This document shows positions 19,873 through 28,413 of a DNA stretch of 39,236 nucleotides, piece after piece. The translations under genes and the position numbers were made by a program. The DNA lies in assembly GCA_025459425.1 (NCBI GenBank), contig JALOQF010000018.1, positions 1 to 39,236 on the forward strand, written 5' to 3'. The notes beneath the pieces were generated by a model. That model had not been told where the DNA came from. It searched no databases and saw only the letters and a program-made list of their open reading frames with translations. Within the stretch, counting starts at the first letter, position 1; the number at the start of each line of letters is the position of its first letter. Origin of the DNA: Myxococcaceae bacterium (GTDB taxonomy: Bacteria; Myxococcota; Myxococcia; Myxococcales; Myxococcaceae).

Positions 19873-19904
19873 TCGTCAACCACGTGCGGCCAACTGGTTG
19901 ACAA
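19873..19904 (+). promoter_or_regulatory. candidate BirA operator upstream of bioB
   Basis: TCGTCAACC (19873-19881) and GGTTGACAA (19896-19904) form an inverted repeat with a 14-base spacer. This fits the known BirA box TTGTnAACC-N14/15-GGTTnACAA: the right half is a perfect match and the left half differs at one position. In this arrangement biotinyl-AMP-bound BirA would repress the bio genes. The right half overlaps a TTGACA -35 element. Confidence 0.7.
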
Positions 19905-19926
19905 GCCTCGGGAGCCTCCGTAGCCA
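19898..19926 (+). promoter_or_regulatory. bioB promoter
   Basis: TTGACA at 19898-19903 is a consensus -35. Seventeen bases later TAGCCA at 19921-19926 could act as a weak -10. Transcription would then begin within a few bases of the bioB ATG at 19934, so the message may be leaderless or nearly so. The overlap with the BirA-like dyad supports this placement. Confidence 0.5.
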
Positions 19927-19933
19927 CCCGGCC

Positions 19934-20983
19934 ATGGCGACCCTCGAGACCGACAGCCCCAAGCCTCCCAAGTCCCCCACTCCCGCCACGCTCCCCGAAA
20001 CGCCTGCGGCGGTTCTCCGCCACGACTGGACCGTCGCCGAGGTGAAGGCCCTCTACGAGCTGCCCCTGCTCGACCTCGTCTACCGCGCGCAGACCGTTCA
20101 CCGCGCCGTGTGGAAGGACAACAAGGTGCAGCTGTGCAGCCTCCTCTCCATCAAGACCGGCGGCTGCCCCGAAGACTGCGCGTACTGCCCGCAGGCCGCC
20201 CGCTACGACACCGGCGTCAAGGCCGAGAAGCTCATGCAGGTCGACGCGGTGCTGGCCGATGCGCAGAAGGCCCGCGCCGCCGGAGCCACCCGCTTCTGCA
20301 TGGGCGCCGCCTGGCGTGAAGTGAAGGACGGCCCCCAGTTCGACTCGGTGCTCGAGATGGTCCGCGGCGTCAAAGCCCTCGGCATGGAGGCCTGCTGCAC
20401 CCTCGGCATGCTGTCCGAGTCGCAGGCCAGACGCCTCAAGGCCGCCGGCCTCGACGCCTACAACCACAACCTCGACACCGGCGAGAGCCACTACGGCGAC
20501 ATCATCTCCACCCGCACGTACCAGGACCGCCTGCGCACCCTGGGCTTCGTGCGCGACGCCGGCATCGAGGTCTGCTCCGGCGGCATCATCGGCCTGGGCG
20601 AAACCGTCGAGCAGCGCTGCGAGATGCTCGTCACCCTCGCCAACCAACCGAAGCACCCCGAGTCGGTGCCGGTGAACGCCCTCGTCGCCGTCGAGGGCAC
20701 GCCGCTCGAGCAGCAACGCCAGGTCGACTTCACCGAGATGGTGCGAATGATCGCCACCGCGCGCATCGTCATGCCCGCGTCGATGGTGCGCTTGTCCGCC
20801 GGCCGGCTCCAGATGTCGGAAGAGGCCCAGCTGCTCTGCATGATGGCCGGCGCCAACAGCCTCTTCTTCGGAGAGAAGCTCCTCACCACCGCGAACCCCG
20901 AGTTCGGGTCCGACATGGCGCTCCTCGAGAAGGCCGGCGTGAAGCCCCTCGAGCCCGCCGTCGACAAGCCCGTCGCCCAGTGA
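19934..20983 (+). CDS. bioB: biotin synthase BioB
   Basis: Radical SAM enzyme that inserts sulfur into dethiobiotin. The 349-residue protein has the iron-sulfur motif [12 protein letters not shown] (C-x3-C-x2-C), the preceding [15 protein letters not shown], and GGIIGLGE. The N-terminus carries a Pro-rich extension of about 35 residues before the usual RHDWT start. No ATG or GTG lies between, so ATG 19934 is the best start. A BirA-type operator and promoter precede it. Its stop overlaps the start of the bioF-bioA fusion. Confidence 0.95.
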   Translation: MATLETDSPKPPKSPTPATLPETPAAVLRHDWTVAEVKALYELPLLDLVYRAQTVHRAVWKDNKVQLCSLLSIKTGGCPEDCAYCPQAARYDTGVKAEKLMQVDAVLADAQKARAAGATRFCMGAAWREVKDGPQFDSVLEMVRGVKALGMEACCTLGMLSESQARRLKAAGLDAYNHNLDTGESHYGDIISTRTYQDRLRTLGFVRDAGIEVCSGGIIGLGETVEQRCEMLVTLANQPKHPESVPVNALVAVEGTPLEQQRQVDFTEMVRMIATARIVMPASMVRLSAGRLQMSEEAQLLCMMAGANSLFFGEKLLTTANPEFGSDMALLEKAGVKPLEPAVDKPVAQ

Positions 20984-23505
20984 CGATGTCGCCCCTCGAC
21001 GAGTTCGCTCGCGCCCGCCTCGCGCAGCTCGAGGTCAAGGGCCTCAAGCGCGCGCTCGAGCCCCTCTCGAGCCCGCAAGGCCCCGTCGTGCGCGTCGAGG
21101 GCCGCCCGCTCGTCAACTTCTCGTCGAACGACTACCTGGGCCTGGCCAACCACGAAGCCGTGAAGGCCGCCGCGCGTGACGCCGTCGAGCGCTTCGGCCT
21201 CGGCGCTGGAGCGTCCCGCCTCGTCACCGGTGACTCCACCGAACACCACGCGCTGGAAGCCGAGCTCGCGGCCTTCGAGGGCACGGAAGCCGCGCTCCTC
21301 TTCAACTCGGGCTACGCAGCGAACACGGCGGTGCTGCCCGCGCTGCTCGGCGAAGGAGACGTCGTCTTCTCCGACGCGCTCAACCACGCCTCGCTCGTCG
21401 ATGGGTGTCGGCTCTCCCGCGCGCGCGTCGTCGTCTTTCCACACCGCGACGTCACCGAGCTCGCGCGACTCATGACCGTGCACCGCGGCCGACGCCAGCT
21501 CGTCGTCACCGACTCGGTGTTCTCGATGGACGGAGACCGCGCGCCGCTCCGTGCGCTGGCCCGCCTCTGCCATGAACGCCACGCGGCGCTCTTCGTCGAC
21601 GAGGCTCACGGCACCGGAGTGCTCGGCGCGCGCGGCGCAGGCCTGTGTGAAGTGGAAGACGTTCGCCCCGACCTCGTCATGGGCACGCTGTCGAAGGCGC
21701 TGGGGTCCAGCGGTGCGTACGTGGCCACCTCTCGCGTCGTGCGAGAGCTGCTGCTGTCGACCGCGCGCCCACTCATCTTCTCCACCGCGCTGCCCGCCGC
21801 CGTCGTCGCCGGGGCACGCGCGGCCCTGAAGCTCGTGCGCGACGAGCCGCTCCGACGCGCGAGGCTGCACCAGCACGTCGAACGGTTCGCCGCGGGGGCT
21901 CGTCGCCTGGGCTTCGAGGTGTCCGCCGACTCCGCCATCTTCTCGCTCGTGCAGGGAACACCCGAGGCCGCGCTCGCGGCGAGCCAGACGCTGCGCGCGC
22001 AGGGCTTTCTGGTGAAGGCCATTCGCCCACCCACCGTTCCCGACGGCACCAGCCGGCTCCGCATCTCGCTCTCTGCCGCGCACACCGACGCGCAGGTCGA
22101 CGGGCTGCTCTCGGCGCTCGAGACGCTCCCACCTCGCGCGCGCGTGAAGCCGCCGCCGCGGAGTTCCCGCACGGCCGAGCTGCTCGAGGCCGACCGCAAG
22201 CACGTGTGGCACCCCTTCACCCAGATGCAGCAGTGGCCCGACGACCAGCCGCTCGTCATCGAGCGCGCCGAGGGCAACTGGCTCGTCGACACCGAGGGCC
22301 GCCGCTACCTCGACGCCATCTCGTCGCTGTGGGTCACCGTGCACGGCCACCGCCGGCCAGAGATCGACGCCGCCGTGAGGGCGCAGCTCGACCAGGTGGC
22401 GCACTCGACGCTGCTGGGCCTCGCCTCGGTGCCCAGCATCGAGCTCGCGCAGAAGCTCGTCGCGAAGGCGCCGCCGGGGCTCTCACACGTCTTCTATTCG
22501 GACTCGGGGAGCACGGCCGTCGAGGTGGCCGTGAAGCTGGCGTACCAGTACTGGCAGCTCTCCGGGCGGCCCGAGAAGCGGCGCTTCGTGGCCTTGAGCG
22601 AGGCCTACCACGGCGACACCATCGGCTCGGTGAGCGTCGGCGGCATGGACCTGTTCCACGAGCGCTTCCGGCACCTGTTGTTTCCGGTCGAGCGCATTCC
22701 GACGCCGCACGCGTACCGCTGGCCGGGCCGTGACGTGCTGTCGGAGTCGCTGGCCGCGGCTGAAGCGCTCCTCGTCGAGAAGGGCCATGAGGTGGCGGGC
22801 CTCGTCGTCGAGCCGCTCGTGCAGGGCGCGGCCGGCATGTTGATGCAGCCGAAGGGCTACCTGAAGGGCCTCGAGGCGCTGTGCCGCACGCACGACGTGC
22901 TGCTCATCTGCGACGAGGTGGCCACGGGCTTCGGGCGCACCGGCACGTTGTTCGCGGTCGAGCAGGAAGACGTGCGACCCGACCTCCTGTGCCTCGCCAA
23001 GGGCCTCACCGGAGGCTACCTGCCCCTCGCCGCGACGCTGGCCACCGACCGCATCTACCAGGCGTTCCTCGGGCCCTTCGCCGACGCGAAGACGTTCTTC
23101 CACGGCCACACGTACACGGGAAACCCGCTCGCCTGCGCGGCGGCGCTGGCGTCACTGGAGCTCTTCGACACCGACCAGACGCTCGAGCGCATGAAGCCCG
23201 TGGTGCAGGCGCTGTCGGAAGGGCTCGCGCGGGTGGCCCGACACCCGAACGTCGGTGAGGTGCGCCAGCGCGGAATGATGGTGGGCGTCGAGCTGGTGAA
23301 GGACCGCGCCACGAAGGCCGAGTTCGCCTTCGCCGAGCGAATGGGGTTCCGCGTGTGCCTCGAGGCGCGCAAACACGGCGTGTGGCTGCGCCCGCTCGGG
23401 AACGTGGTGGTGGTGATGCCGCCGCTGTCGCTCTCCGTCGACGAGGCGCACCTCATCGTCGACGCGCTCGAGAAGAGCCTCGCCGCCGTGCTGCCGAGCG
23501 CCTGA
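20980..23505 (+). CDS. fused BioF-BioA: 8-amino-7-oxononanoate synthase / DAPA aminotransferase
   Basis: An 841-residue ORF joins two consecutive biotin enzymes, both PLP-dependent. Residues 1 to about 385 are BioF-like: [20 protein letters not shown], and [12 protein letters not shown] with PLP Lys239. A short Arg/Pro linker (about 386-400) follows. Residues 400-841 are BioA-like: [43 protein letters not shown], and [10 protein letters not shown] with PLP Lys674. Thus pimeloyl thioester plus Ala would give KAPA, then DAPA, on one chain. GTG 20980 overlaps the bioB stop (GTGA); ATG 20986 is an alternative start. The frame runs through the linker without a stop. bioD is not adjacent. Confidence 0.92.
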   Translation: MTMSPLDEFARARLAQLEVKGLKRALEPLSSPQGPVVRVEGRPLVNFSSNDYLGLANHEAVKAAARDAVERFGLGAGASRLVTGDSTEHHALEAELAAFEGTEAALLFNSGYAANTAVLPALLGEGDVVFSDALNHASLVDGCRLSRARVVVFPHRDVTELARLMTVHRGRRQLVVTDSVFSMDGDRAPLRALARLCHERHAALFVDEAHGTGVLGARGAGLCEVEDVRPDLVMGTLSKALGSSGAYVATSRVVRELLLSTARPLIFSTALPAAVVAGARAALKLVRDEPLRRARLHQHVERFAAGARRLGFEVSADSAIFSLVQGTPEAALAASQTLRAQGFLVKAIRPPTVPDGTSRLRISLSAAHTDAQVDGLLSALETLPPRARVKPPPRSSRTAELLEADRKHVWHPFTQMQQWPDDQPLVIERAEGNWLVDTEGRRYLDAISSLWVTVHGHRRPEIDAAVRAQLDQVAHSTLLGLASVPSIELAQKLVAKAPPGLSHVFYSDSGSTAVEVAVKLAYQYWQLSGRPEKRRFVALSEAYHGDTIGSVSVGGMDLFHERFRHLLFPVERIPTPHAYRWPGRDVLSESLAAAEALLVEKGHEVAGLVVEPLVQGAAGMLMQPKGYLKGLEALCRTHDVLLICDEVATGFGRTGTLFAVEQEDVRPDLLCLAKGLTGGYLPLAATLATDRIYQAFLGPFADAKTFFHGHTYTGNPLACAAALASLELFDTDQTLERMKPVVQALSEGLARVARHPNVGEVRQRGMMVGVELVKDRATKAEFAFAERMGFRVCLEARKHGVWLRPLGNVVVVMPPLSLSVDEAHLIVDALEKSLAAVLPSA

Positions 23506-23509
23506 GACG

Positions 23510-23887
23510 TCAGCGCAGGGAGCGCTCCACCAGCGCGCGAAGCGCCGTGTCGTCGTCTTTCGACAGCACGGCGACCCGGTTCAACGAGCCGTTCGTCGTC
23601 GAAACCGCGAGCATGATGGTGCGCGACGGCGCGTTCGAGCCGCTGCTCGAGACCGTCAGCGTCCCGAGGAACGTCGCCTGGCAGCCGGCCGCGCCGCACA
23701 GCCCACCCAGGTGCAAGAGCGTGACTTCACCGACCGTGACGCCCTGGCCCGGCTTCAAGTCATTGCGCGCGTTCTCGATGGCAGCGCGGACCACTGGGGC
23801 CGCTTTGACGGTGTCGGCGAGCGACGGCGGCTGGGCCAGGCCTGGCGAGGACACCACGAGGAGCAACACCACGAAGCGGAGCGTCAT
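23510..23887 (-). CDS. small exported protein of unknown function
   Basis: A 125-residue protein with a clear signal peptide (hydrophobic residues 4-16, cleavage likely after LAQ). The mature part is Ala/Val/Ser-rich and beta-like, with a two-Cys LCGAAGCQA loop that could form a disulfide. Convergent with the bioF-bioA gene, only four bases between the stops. No family recognised. Confidence 0.65.
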   Translation of the reverse strand: MTLRFVVLLLVVSSPGLAQPPSLADTVKAAPVVRAAIENARNDLKPGQGVTVGEVTLLHLGGLCGAAGCQATFLGTLTVSSSGSNAPSRTIMLAVSTTNGSLNRVAVLSKDDDTALRALVERSLR

Positions 23888-24060
23888 CTCGTCACGGTAC
23901 CGCTCGGACGCGCACTTCTCGATTTTGTGTTTCCTGGGCCCAGCCGTGTCTGTGTCTGTTGTGTCCGCCGCACGAGCCGCAAGTCACTTGAACTGCTCAT
24001 GAATTTCCCGACCCCGCCGCGGAACCCTGTCTGCGAACCCGCTGCCGGAGAGTCCCTCTC

Positions 24061-24960
24061 ATGCGAACCCAGCCCGTCGTCGCTGCGCTCCTCTTCATCG
24101 CGTGCGGGGTCGAACCAGGCCCCGGCCCCGGCCAGTTCGACGGGCGCGACGTGAGCGGCAACTACGAGCTCACCTACGACGACCGCCTCACGCTCAAGCT
24201 CGACGTGGGCGGCGCGGTGCGTGAAGTGACGCAGACCGGCTACGGCGGCGTCGTCGACTTCGGCATGGTGAATGGGCAGCCGGTGCGGCTCGACCTGACG
24301 GCCTTCTGCGCGAAGCCCGAGGTGAAGTGCCCCAGCGAGGCCTTCTGGGCCCGCGCCGCCATCACGCAGCCGAACCTCTCGCAGAACCGCTTCGAGCTGC
24401 AGCAGCTCACCGTGGTGAACGACTCGACGCGCATGCTCCCGGCCGGCCAGCGCGCCGAGTCGTTGAGTGGCCTCGTCGACCACGCGCAGAATGACCGCTT
24501 TCTCCTCGGGCTCGGCGCCCAGGGCGGCGCGAACGACGCGTGCCTGGCGCTGGCCGTGTCGCTCGCCGGAGGCCGCTTCACCCGCGTCGGAGAGCGGCAA
24601 GAGACGGTCATCGAGGGGCGCACGCCACGAAACCAACCGTGCTCCCTCGACGCGGGCTCGCTCGACGCTGGCCTGGCCGTCGATGGCGGCGCGCTCGACG
24701 GGGGTGCAGCAGTGTGTCAGCCGACGATGGTGGCGCGACGGGTCGTCCCACCGGGCGCCGCGGTCGAGGGCATCGCCGATGGGAAGGTCTTCCTCGGGTG
24801 GACTGGCGGCTGCGCCTTCGGCCCCTTCCTCGTCGGAGCCACCCTCACCCTCGAGACCGGCTTCACCGGGCGACGCACCGGCCGCTTCGACCCTCCGCCG
24901 TACACGCCCGCGCCCGTGGTGCTGCCGCCCGACGGAGGCGCTCCCGATGGCGGCCCCTGA
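24061..24960 (+). CDS. lipoprotein with Asp-Ala-Gly-rich linker, unknown function
   Basis: A 299-residue protein with signal LLFIAC (lipobox, Cys15) followed by a Gly/Pro tether. The first domain (about 30-195) looks beta-rich, as in a small extracellular barrel. A Leu-Asp-Ala-Gly/Asp-Gly-Gly linker (about 200-218) leads to a second, shorter domain, and the end is Pro/Asp/Gly-rich. GGAGAG lies at ribosome-binding distance upstream of the ATG. The upstream 170 bases are relatively AT-rich and probably hold its promoter. No named family. Confidence 0.7.
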   Translation: MRTQPVVAALLFIACGVEPGPGPGQFDGRDVSGNYELTYDDRLTLKLDVGGAVREVTQTGYGGVVDFGMVNGQPVRLDLTAFCAKPEVKCPSEAFWARAAITQPNLSQNRFELQQLTVVNDSTRMLPAGQRAESLSGLVDHAQNDRFLLGLGAQGGANDACLALAVSLAGGRFTRVGERQETVIEGRTPRNQPCSLDAGSLDAGLAVDGGALDGGAAVCQPTMVARRVVPPGAAVEGIADGKVFLGWTGGCAFGPFLVGATLTLETGFTGRRTGRFDPPPYTPAPVVLPPDGGAPDGGP

Positions 24961-25014
24961 CGTTCATCAGCGTGAAAGCGTGCACGGTTTCGGCTCGCAC
25001 TGCATCGGCCCGAC

Positions 25015-25557
25015 ATGTCTGGTTCCACACCACCTCTCTCCGACATCCTGAGCGCCCTCGAATCGGGGGTGCTCGTCCTGACCCGCGAGCTCGCGGAAGA
25101 AGCGGTGCGCGCAGTGGCGGCCGAGGTGGTGGTGAACCGCGTCGAGCTCCGCCGGCTGGACGCGTGGGCGCGGTCGACGGGCGGCGAGTTTCCGCACTCG
25201 GCTGCGGGCCAGGCGCTGGTGCGCGCGCTCTGTGAAGTCGTCGACGAGCTCAGCCGCCCGGGCCGCTCGTTCGACCCGTGGACGTGGACGACGCCGCGCT
25301 CGCAACTGGTCGAGGTCGAGGCCCTGCTCCGCCTCGTCCGGGAGCGCGCGCAGAGCTTCATCGACGCCAGCGTCGCCACCGTGCTCATGCAGTACCCGAA
25401 GGCGACGCGCGTCGTGTCCGAGGTCGAGCGCGAGCCGACGCCCGAGGTGCGTGCCACCATTCAGCGCCTGAAGGTCGACTGGCTCGAGGGCCACGTGGTG
25501 AACGAAGCAGACCTCGTGGCGCCGCTGCGCGCGCTGCTCGAGTCGCGGTACCGGTGA
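25015..25557 (+). CDS. hypothetical helical cytoplasmic protein
   Basis: A 180-residue protein without signal or membrane segment, predicted mainly helical and Glu/Arg/Val-rich. No catalytic motif is visible. It stands alone, 54 bases after the preceding lipoprotein gene on the same strand. Codon use fits the neighbourhood, so it is probably real. I do not recognise it. Confidence 0.6.
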   Translation: MSGSTPPLSDILSALESGVLVLTRELAEEAVRAVAAEVVVNRVELRRLDAWARSTGGEFPHSAAGQALVRALCEVVDELSRPGRSFDPWTWTTPRSQLVEVEALLRLVRERAQSFIDASVATVLMQYPKATRVVSEVEREPTPEVRATIQRLKVDWLEGHVVNEADLVAPLRALLESRYR

Positions 25558-25695
25558 CGGCACGACGCGCTCGACCAACCAGGGCCTGGTCTCCCGGCCT
25601 TCGAGGCTGCGTGGCGGTTCGTCGGCGGTGAGCCCTCCGAAGAGGCCTGATCCGGCCATTGACTTCGGCGGTTCGGCAACACCACCATCAAATCA

Positions 25696-26694
25696 ATGAC
25701 GGCGTTGGGTGCTCCCACCGACTCGAACGACGTGGCGAACCTCGAGACGCTGCTGAATGACGCTCGGCGCCACCCCGTTGAAAGCGACGCGCTCCATCAG
25801 CTGCTCTCAGGTTCGAGCCCTGATTCGCTGGAGGGCTCAGCCGCCCAACTCGTCGCACTGCTCGAAGAACCAACTTTCGGCCGGCTCTCGGTCGGTGGCG
25901 CCCTGCCCGCGCGGGTGTCGGTCGTCGAAGCGCTCCTCCGAATGGGTCATCCATGGGCACTGCAGCTGCGCGCGGAGGACGTCGCGTTCCGTCGTTCGGA
26001 GCTCCGACGCCGAGCGGTGCGGCGGACACGAAGGGTCGCCATGTCCGTCTTCTTCGTCGCGGGCCTGGCGGTCGCGGCGTGGCTGCTCGCCCCACGCGAG
26101 ACGAGTGGATTGCCACCCGACGAACTGGAGAACGAAGCGACCGGCTTCGCTTCATTCGAAGAAAGCCAGCTCGAAGGGGCCGAAATGGACGAGTTGGTAT
26201 GGCTTCTCCGTGATGCTGCCTATCGCGCAGATGAGGACGGACGACCGCGACTTGCAGCGCGCATCGCCATCGACTGCTTCGTCCACTCCAACCGTGAAGA
26301 ATGTGGCCTGGCAGAGTTCTCTTCGCGTCTGAGGGCTCACCGCGCACATCGAGCGCTCGGCCAGTTACTCCATGCTCTCGCGCGGGCTGAAGGCACTGAC
26401 CGGCTCGCCTTGTTGGAACGGACTCGCGCAGCGCTGGCACTTGATGGCCTCGAGGCCGACGCAGCAACGCGAAACGAACTGCGGTTGACATCGAAGCGCG
26501 CGCTCGAAAGGGGAGACCGAAACGGCGCCCTCGCGGCGGCGCTCGAGTGCATCGACGTCGCTGCCGACGAACCTGAGTGCCACCGCATCGTCCTCGCGAC
26601 GTCGAGGTCCCCGAGGACTCAGCGTCGGTCCATTGAACTGCTGGCCTGGTTCCACGTTCGTCAGCGGCTCGCCGTCACGGGACCGTCGCCCTGA
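25696..26694 (+). CDS. hypothetical single-pass membrane protein
   Basis: A 332-residue protein. The N-terminal part (1-112) is soluble and ends in a very basic stretch. A transmembrane helix spans about 114-132. The remainder (133-332) is helical and Ala/Arg/Leu-rich, like TPR-type repeat regions, with a few paired Cys. The basic residues before the helix suggest a cytoplasmic N-terminus. The arrangement resembles membrane partners of sigma factors or kinases, but no such gene is adjacent. Confidence 0.6.
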   Translation: MTALGAPTDSNDVANLETLLNDARRHPVESDALHQLLSGSSPDSLEGSAAQLVALLEEPTFGRLSVGGALPARVSVVEALLRMGHPWALQLRAEDVAFRRSELRRRAVRRTRRVAMSVFFVAGLAVAAWLLAPRETSGLPPDELENEATGFASFEESQLEGAEMDELVWLLRDAAYRADEDGRPRLAARIAIDCFVHSNREECGLAEFSSRLRAHRAHRALGQLLHALARAEGTDRLALLERTRAALALDGLEADAATRNELRLTSKRALERGDRNGALAAALECIDVAADEPECHRIVLATSRSPRTQRRSIELLAWFHVRQRLAVTGPSP

Positions 26695-26848
26695 CCGAGA
26701 GCAGCGCTTCGACGGGTGCCTCGCGGGTAAACGAGCCGACTCGGGGCGCGACCGGTGTGGGCGTCGATGTCGCCTCATCGCGACGCTCGCAGCGAAGACG
26801 AAGACGACCGTTCACCGGGCCCGCGAACTGCCAGCATTGACGGCAGGG

Positions 26849-27073
26849 ATGTTGGATGGAGTCGCAGTGCCCCTCGACGGAGTTCGGGAAGAGGTCATCT
26901 GGCGTCCTGGTCAAGCCGTACCCGAGGCCCCACCACGCATTCCGCTCGTCAGCTCTCCAAAGGCCGCACGCGCCCCGGAGGTACGGTGGTGTCGTTCATG
27001 TGGTTTTGAAGACACCCGGTTCGAGCATGCACATGACCGCGTATGCCCTCGCTGCGATGAACCATGGTTCTGA
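26849..27073 (+). CDS. small protein with C-terminal zinc-ribbon motif
   Basis: From ATG 26849 the frame encodes 74 residues ending in a clear Cys-x2-Cys (RWCRSCGFED) and Cys-x2-Cys (RVCPRCDEPWF) pair with His residues between, as in a zinc ribbon. The frame is open back to 26633, but the upstream part overlaps the previous gene and looks Arg/Cys-rich and less protein-like. It may bind nucleic acid or a protein partner; this is a guess from the motif. Confidence 0.5.
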   Translation: MLDGVAVPLDGVREEVIWRPGQAVPEAPPRIPLVSSPKAARAPEVRWCRSCGFEDTRFEHAHDRVCPRCDEPWF

Positions 27074-27251
27074 CGGAAGCAGTTGCGGTCGATGACGGCG
27101 CCGAGCCGACCACGATGCGCGCGCGCGCGATGGTCATGAGGGCAGTCGTCCCTCAGGGTGCGACGCTCCGCCCGCTGCAACGTCAAGAGAACCCAAAGAA
27201 TGACAGCGCCCAGCGGTCCACGTGCTCGCCCAGCCAGGCCGCGCGCTCACG

Positions 27252-27956
27252 TCACAGCGGGCGGAAGAACCGCTCGAGGTCGTCCATCAACGTCTCGGGA
27301 GCGCGCTCCGCGAAGCCGAGGGCCAGCGCGCTCGCCGCTTCCATCGCGTCGAGCCTGAAGATGCGGCCCGCGCCTCGCAGCCGGTCCCAGCCGAGCAGGT
27401 ACCAGACGGGCGCGTTGAGCAGCAGCGCGTGCGGCTCGACTTCACGGCGCGTCCGCTGGCCGGCCCGGTCGACGTACTCCACGTTCAGGCACCGCCGGGC
27501 GAAGAAGGCGTCTTGCAGCACCGTCACCACCCGCGGGCGGGGCGCACGCCACGTCGACGCCACCCGGACCGAAGCGGGCGCTCCCACGAAGACGCGCGTG
27601 CGCAGCCGGCTGATGACGCGACGCTGCTGCGGTGGAAACGCCGCGCCGAGCCTCGCCCGCAGCGCCCGCACGTTCTTCAGCAACAAGGGAGAGCCCATCG
27701 ACTCGGCGATGGCCAGCGCGAGCAAGAGGTCGATGGCCTCACGGTGGTCGAGCTTGAGCCGGTGAAGGCCCGTGCCCACGAGGCGCACGCCGCCGCCGCG
27801 CCCGACCTCGGTCTCGAGGGAAACCCCCTGCGCCTCGAGGCGAACCAGCGCGCGCCGCACCGTTCGCAGCGACACCCCCAGCGCGTCGGCCAGCGCCCGG
27901 CCCGTCCACACCTCGCGGCTCGAGAGGAGCCCCATCACCTCGTCTTCGATGCGCAT
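27252..27956 (-). CDS. HTH-WYL domain transcriptional regulator
   Basis: A 234-residue regulator. Residues 1-60 form a DeoR/HTH_11-like winged helix (RALADALGVSLRTVRRALVR). Residues about 120-225 form a WYL ligand-sensing domain with PVWYLLGWDR. The ATG at 27956 is used because in-frame sequence further upstream is a shadow of the neighbouring gene. It is transcribed divergently from the small protein at 28062, with a perfect dyad between them, so local regulation is likely. WYL regulators often sense nucleotides or DNA damage, but the ligand here is unknown. Confidence 0.85.
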   Translation of the reverse strand: MRIEDEVMGLLSSREVWTGRALADALGVSLRTVRRALVRLEAQGVSLETEVGRGGGVRLVGTGLHRLKLDHREAIDLLLALAIAESMGSPLLLKNVRALRARLGAAFPPQQRRVISRLRTRVFVGAPASVRVASTWRAPRPRVVTVLQDAFFARRCLNVEYVDRAGQRTRREVEPHALLLNAPVWYLLGWDRLRGAGRIFRLDAMEAASALALGFAERAPETLMDDLERFFRPL

Positions 27957-27979
27957 GCGCGATGCCTCGACCCGAGAAT

Positions 27980-27998
27980 GGTGCCACGAAATGGCACC
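27980..27998. promoter_or_regulatory. perfect dyad in the WYL regulator / 28062 intergenic region
   Basis: GGTGCCA (27980-27986) and TGGCACC (27992-27998) are exact inverted repeats separated by cgaaa. The dyad lies 24 bases before the regulator start and about 64 before the divergent gene, a fitting place for an operator controlling both. Confidence 0.65.
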
Positions 27999-28061
27999 GT
28001 TTTCGTCCATCGTGCGTGCCGTCGCGAATCGCCGCGACCCTGACCCCAGAGAGGACTCCAC

Positions 28062-28364
28062 ATGGTGTACGAAATCGTCAGCTTCCGTTTCTCCGACAAG
28101 CGCCCCGTCGCCGAGCAGCAGCAGCGCCTCGAGGCGATGGGCCGTTGGGTGAAGACCCAACCCGGCTTCCTCGGCCGTACCGCCTTCTACGATGCCCAGC
28201 AGGACCGCTGGGTCGACCTGGTGACGTGGGCCGACCTCGCCTCGGCGCACACCGCGATGGAGCGCAGCCAGCAGGAGCCCTCACTCGCCTCGGCCATGAG
28301 CGCGCTCGACACCGACACCATCGCCATGGGGCACTACGAGCGTCGGGTGGTGGAAAACCCCTGA
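28062..28364 (+). CDS. small ABM-like dimeric alpha/beta-barrel protein
   Basis: A 100-residue protein resembling antibiotic-biosynthesis-monooxygenase-type ferredoxin-like folds: an initial beta strand (YEIVSFRF), a helix, then PGFLGRTAFYD and RWVDLVTWAD strands, and a terminal strand HYERRV. GAGGA is six bases before the ATG. Divergent from the WYL regulator and probably its target. Such proteins may be monooxygenases, heme-handling proteins or stress proteins; the substrate is unknown. Confidence 0.75.
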   Translation: MVYEIVSFRFSDKRPVAEQQQRLEAMGRWVKTQPGFLGRTAFYDAQQDRWVDLVTWADLASAHTAMERSQQEPSLASAMSALDTDTIAMGHYERRVVENP

Positions 28365-28413
28365 CGAAAATCACCCCTGAAAGGTCCTGGCAGCCCGGGG
28401 CTCCGTCCCGGCC

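Noticed and set aside
20491-22404. Long minus-strand frame under bioB and the BioF domain
   Set aside because: No domain motifs; the plus strand encodes recognisable biotin enzymes.
20980-23505. Interpretation of the BioF-BioA ORF as two separate genes
   Set aside because: No stop codon and no good internal start or ribosome site is seen in the linker; the frame is continuous from BioF to BioA.
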